Positions 61,313-64,000 of a stretch of 64,000 nt of DNA are shown here, one piece after another (the first letter of the stretch is position 1; each line of letters starts with the position of its first letter). This DNA is from Paraburkholderia sp. CNPSo 3272 (GTDB lineage: Bacteria > Pseudomonadota > Gammaproteobacteria > Burkholderiales > Burkholderiaceae). The stretch lies in the NCBI RefSeq assembly GCF_024206495.1, contig NZ_JAMBPQ010000003.1, positions 1 through 64,000 of the forward strand, in the 5' to 3' direction. A program made the translations under genes and the position numbers. The notes under the pieces were generated by a model. The model was not told the DNA's origin and made no database searches. It saw nothing but the letters and a program-made list of their open reading frames with translations.

Positions 61313-63235
61313 ATGAAACTCTTCTATCTCTTGCTCTCGTCGTCGCTATTCCTCGCGGCGTGCGGCGGCGGTTCCGGAAGCTCCGGCACGGATGCGACCA
61401 ATGCTTCGGCCACGGCACCAGGCGCGAATGACGCCGCTGCCATGGACGCCAGCGCGAATGCGGCCACCACCACGCGCGGCACGCTGCACTGCGGCTCCGC
61501 GGTGAAATCGAGCGCGAGCTCCGGCAGCGAGCTGGTGAGCGTCGATACGCCGACCACGCAGAGCGGCCGTATCTTCGCCTCAGGCGCGGCGTTTCCCCTC
61601 GCATTCACCACCAATGCGCCCGCAGCCGACACGGTGAACTGGTCGATCAGCGACCATCTCGGCAAGGTGGTCACGAGCGGCACCCTGCGGGTGGCGGCAG
61701 GCCCGGTGACGACCACGCTGAGCTGCTCTTCGACGCTCGCAGGCTACTTTGCCGTGACCGCCAAGCTCGCCACCGCGGGCGGTCAGCTGCCCGAGCTGGG
61801 CACCCGCCCCGCCGGCACCGCGACCTTCGGCGTGCTGCCCAATCTGGCCGGCGTCGTGCCGACCGTGACGTATCCGCGCCAGGACCTGCACCGCTTCGGC
61901 ATGCAAGGCGAAGACGACAACACGTCCGTGCTCTCCTCGCTCGGCATCTCGTGGACCTATGACCACCGCGAGCTGTACAACATGGAGCCGAACGGCCCCA
62001 ACACCTTCAACCCGAACGCCAACAATCTCGACCCGTTTTACACCACGGGCAACGTGATGCGGCTCGTGCGTCTGGACGGCATTCCCGCCTGGGCGAGCCC
62101 GAACGGGGCGTTCGAGGACGAATCCATTCCGCCGAGCAACCTCTCGTACTACCAGAACTACATGAGCCGGATCGGTACGGAATCGAACCTCATTCGGACA
62201 ACTTACTTTCCGAAGCAGGCGTCGAACTACTACCAGCTCACCTGGGAACCGGACGCCCAATGGCAAGGCAATAACACGCAATTCGTGCAGCTCTATCAGG
62301 CCGTCTATCAGGGTATTCACTCGACCGACCCGCACGCAGTCGTGATGGGGCCGACCGATACGGCGCCGTCCGGCACGGCCGACCAGCTCAAGGCCCTCGC
62401 GCCGCTCGGCTATGCGCAGGACATCGACGGCGTGACGACGCACGGCTATTACGACATCAACGGCAGCTCGCCTTCGTTCCCGCCCGAGCGTCAAGAAACC
62501 GATCCGGCCAACGCGTCCGGCTCGCTGATGGGGCAAATGCGTGCGCTGCGCAGCGAAATGGCGGCTGACTACAAGCCGGGCATGAAGCTGTTCAGCACGG
62601 AACTCGGCATCAGCTACGACAACGGTTCGTCGTACGGTCCCAACTATCCGACCGGCAATATCCTGTACGCACAAGGCGCAGTGGTGGCGCGCAGCCATCT
62701 GATCATTCTTGGCGAAGGCGCTGATCAAACCTGGATCTTCTACGGTGCGGACTTCCCGGGCCTCGTGGGCTACGGCACGTTCTTCGATCTCGCCGACGCG
62801 CAGGGTCAGTACGGCGCGCAGAACATCAGCCCGAAGCCCGCGGCCATGTCCGTCGCGGCGATGACGCGTATTCTCGACGGCACCAACACGCTCGGTCCGG
62901 TGAAGACGACGCCCTCGGGGGTCTACGCCTACGCGTTCCAGCAGCTCAACAACGGCGCGGTCATCACGGCCCTCTGGACGCACAACAACAGCGTGTGGAG
63001 CGCGAGCGCCGGCTACAGCTCGACCTATAGCGTGGGCTACAGCCTCGCGGTGGATGCACCCGGCACGAGCGGCACGGTCACCGTGCTCGACGAAATGGGC
63101 AATCCGACCACGAAGAGCTACAGCAACGGCAAGGTCGCACTGAGCCTGACCGAATCGCCGGTCTATGTGATTTCGCAGAATGCCTCGGTGGCGAGCGCCA
63201 ATGCGACGCTGCCCACGGGCTACGTGCCGAACTGA
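61313..63235 (+). CDS. Lipoprotein with a glycoside-hydrolase-like (clan GH-A) domain
   Basis: A 640-residue lipoprotein: signal peptide and lipobox LAAC with Cys17, a Gly/Ser/Ala-rich tether to about 55, a beta-sandwich-like region (about 60-180), a (beta/alpha)8-like domain (about 190-540) and a C-terminal beta region. Glu312 in LTWEPDAQW is placed like the acid/base of clan GH-A, and Glu430 in LFSTELGIS like the nucleophile; HGYYD and WIFYG fit barrel strands. Similar to GH39-like enzymes such as PslG in layout, which act on exopolysaccharide. Substrate unknown. Confidence 0.7.
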   Translation: MKLFYLLLSSSLFLAACGGGSGSSGTDATNASATAPGANDAAAMDASANAATTTRGTLHCGSAVKSSASSGSELVSVDTPTTQSGRIFASGAAFPLAFTTNAPAADTVNWSISDHLGKVVTSGTLRVAAGPVTTTLSCSSTLAGYFAVTAKLATAGGQLPELGTRPAGTATFGVLPNLAGVVPTVTYPRQDLHRFGMQGEDDNTSVLSSLGISWTYDHRELYNMEPNGPNTFNPNANNLDPFYTTGNVMRLVRLDGIPAWASPNGAFEDESIPPSNLSYYQNYMSRIGTESNLIRTTYFPKQASNYYQLTWEPDAQWQGNNTQFVQLYQAVYQGIHSTDPHAVVMGPTDTAPSGTADQLKALAPLGYAQDIDGVTTHGYYDINGSSPSFPPERQETDPANASGSLMGQMRALRSEMAADYKPGMKLFSTELGISYDNGSSYGPNYPTGNILYAQGAVVARSHLIILGEGADQTWIFYGADFPGLVGYGTFFDLADAQGQYGAQNISPKPAAMSVAAMTRILDGTNTLGPVKTTPSGVYAYAFQQLNNGAVITALWTHNNSVWSASAGYSSTYSVGYSLAVDAPGTSGTVTVLDEMGNPTTKSYSNGKVALSLTESPVYVISQNASVASANATLPTGYVPN

Positions 63236-63287
63236 GCGGGCAGGGTGAACCATGCGGCCGCCTGGCCGCACGAAAACGCTTTGCCCT

Positions 63288-63339
63288 GAGGCGCCCGGCC
63301 CGCGGAGACTGTTCCGCGGGCCGGACGCCTCTTTCGTTT
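63288..63339 (+). terminator. Intrinsic terminator after the lipoprotein gene
   Basis: Long stem with outer arms GAGGCG/CGCCTC and inner CCGGCCCGCGGA/TCCGCGGGCCGG, loop GACTGT, followed by TTTCGTTT. Begins 52 bases after the stop. Confidence 0.9.
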
Positions 63340-63400
63340 ACCGCCGGCGAGGCATGCTTGCCGCGGTAGACTTGTGCTCTGCGCATCCGCGAGCCAGTAC

Positions 63401-64000
63401 ATGAAAAATTCACCGTCGACATCCGGCTGCACGGGTTCTTTGCAGGCTCATGGGTTAGTGATCGTCGAGGGCATCATGGGCTCGGGCAAGTCCACGACCA
63501 TGCGATTCATCGCCAGGCGTCTGCAAGAAGCGGGACAACAGGCGTTGCCGATTCATGAAAGGACGGCACCCCATCCGGTTCGCGCGACAGACGAACTCGA
63601 ACACTGGTTCGAACCCTGGCGGGAGGCGACGCCGCAACATCTCGCGAAGCGCGCGCTGGCCAGGTGGACTGACTTTGTCGAGGCCGAGCAGCACGCCGAC
63701 GCCATCCCCGTCATGGACGGCCAGCTCTTTCACGGCGACCTGACTCACCTGCTGCTGATGGAAGCGCCGCCCGCGCTCATGTTCGACTATGTGGACGCGC
63801 TGGCCGCCGTCATCGCCCCGATCGCTCCGTTGGTCATTTACCTCTGGCAGAACGATGTCGAGGCCGCAGTGCGGACCGTATGCGCTGAGCGCGGTCCCGC
63901 CTGGATCGACTATCAGGTGAACTGGAAGCTCGCGGCACCTTATTGCCAGCGCCGGGGATACGAGGGATTGGAGGGGCTGATAGCGCTCTATCGCGACTAC
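63401..64000 (+). CDS. P-loop kinase-like protein, thymidylate-kinase-like (3' end outside window)
   Basis: The frame is open from the ATG at 63401 to the last base, 200 codons. The Walker A motif is EGIMGSGKST at 23-32. A DGQLFHGDLTHL segment near 105 takes the place of the DRY/DRS motif of nucleoside and nucleotide kinases. It is not typical Tmk because the dTMP-binding residues are not recognisable. It could be a small-molecule kinase of the same fold. The start has no strong ribosome site. Confidence 0.7.
   Translation, partial: MKNSPSTSGCTGSLQAHGLVIVEGIMGSGKSTTMRFIARRLQEAGQQALPIHERTAPHPVRATDELEHWFEPWREATPQHLAKRALARWTDFVEAEQHADAIPVMDGQLFHGDLTHLLLMEAPPALMFDYVDALAAVIAPIAPLVIYLWQNDVEAAVRTVCAERGPAWIDYQVNWKLAAPYCQRRGYEGLEGLIALYRDY

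Overview
The window looks like a chromosome or chromid segment of a Burkholderiaceae bacterium, most like Paraburkholderia or Caballeronia. It is GC-rich, has a high density of LysR, GntR and TetR regulators, three DUF4148 secreted proteins (a family common in Burkholderiales), and sugar-acid and aromatic-type catabolic genes. This assignment rests on protein-family recognition and composition only. I saw no rRNA, tRNA or CRISPR array.

Layout. 1-8.4 kb: the 3' end of an Nramp metal transporter, an FNT-type channel, a GNAT acetyltransferase, a formaldehyde-dehydrogenase-like zinc ADH, a DapA-like aldolase with a small partner gene, a UspA-like protein, a PAS-GGDEF diguanylate cyclase and a MAPEG protein. 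8.5-12.2 kb: an amidase, an MFS transporter and an exported alpha/beta hydrolase. 12.2-21.2 kb: an envelope/redox group (three DUF4148 proteins, the CcdA-thioredoxin fusion DipZ, an exported thioredoxin, an exported epoxide-hydrolase-like protein with a cytochrome P460, Ohr, two GFA proteins, a D-2-hydroxyacid dehydrogenase). 21.3-24.3 kb: a 40-residue small protein and an NfeD-slipin operon. 24.7-29.3 kb: a Tat ferritin-like protein, a complete Nramp transporter, an ECF sigma/RskA anti-sigma pair and a fasciclin protein. 29.4-42.9 kb: a GMC oxidoreductase, then a YtfQRT-YjfF-like ABC importer and a sugar-acid pathway (AldA-like dehydrogenase, FAH hydrolase, SDR, mandelate-racemase-type dehydratase, UxaA-type dehydratase) divergent from a FadR-type regulator. 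43.6-47.2 kb: a GntR regulator divergent from a BadF-type kinase, a PhyH dioxygenase and a HAD phosphatase. 47.2-49.3 kb: an accessory patch with two orphan small genes and a decayed integrase. 49.3-59.8 kb: an EF-G paralogue, a TetR/hydrolase pair, an OmpR-type two-component system interleaved with GFA and cupin genes, a LysR/aldo-keto reductase pair and a lytic transglycosylase. 59.9-60.7 kb: a scar of three fused gene fragments. 61.3-64 kb: a large lipoprotein with a glycosidase-like fold and a P-loop kinase cut by the window end.

The most interesting signal is a shared promoter architecture. Five promoters (three DUF4148 genes, dipZ and its divergent exported thioredoxin) carry two facing tandem boxes, TGTATC-N4-TGTATC and GAYACA-N5-GATACA, separated by 44-45 bp. 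Two more promoters, those of the sensor kinase and of the epoxide-hydrolase-like gene, have a single such box exactly 20 bp before TATAAA. The spacing and repeat form suit an OmpR-family response regulator, and the two-component system in the window has the box in its own kinase promoter. The proposal is an envelope thiol-redox stress regulon under this system. Other regulator-operator pairs are readable for the TetR, FadR-type and HutC-type regulators and, less securely, for the ECF sigma factor.
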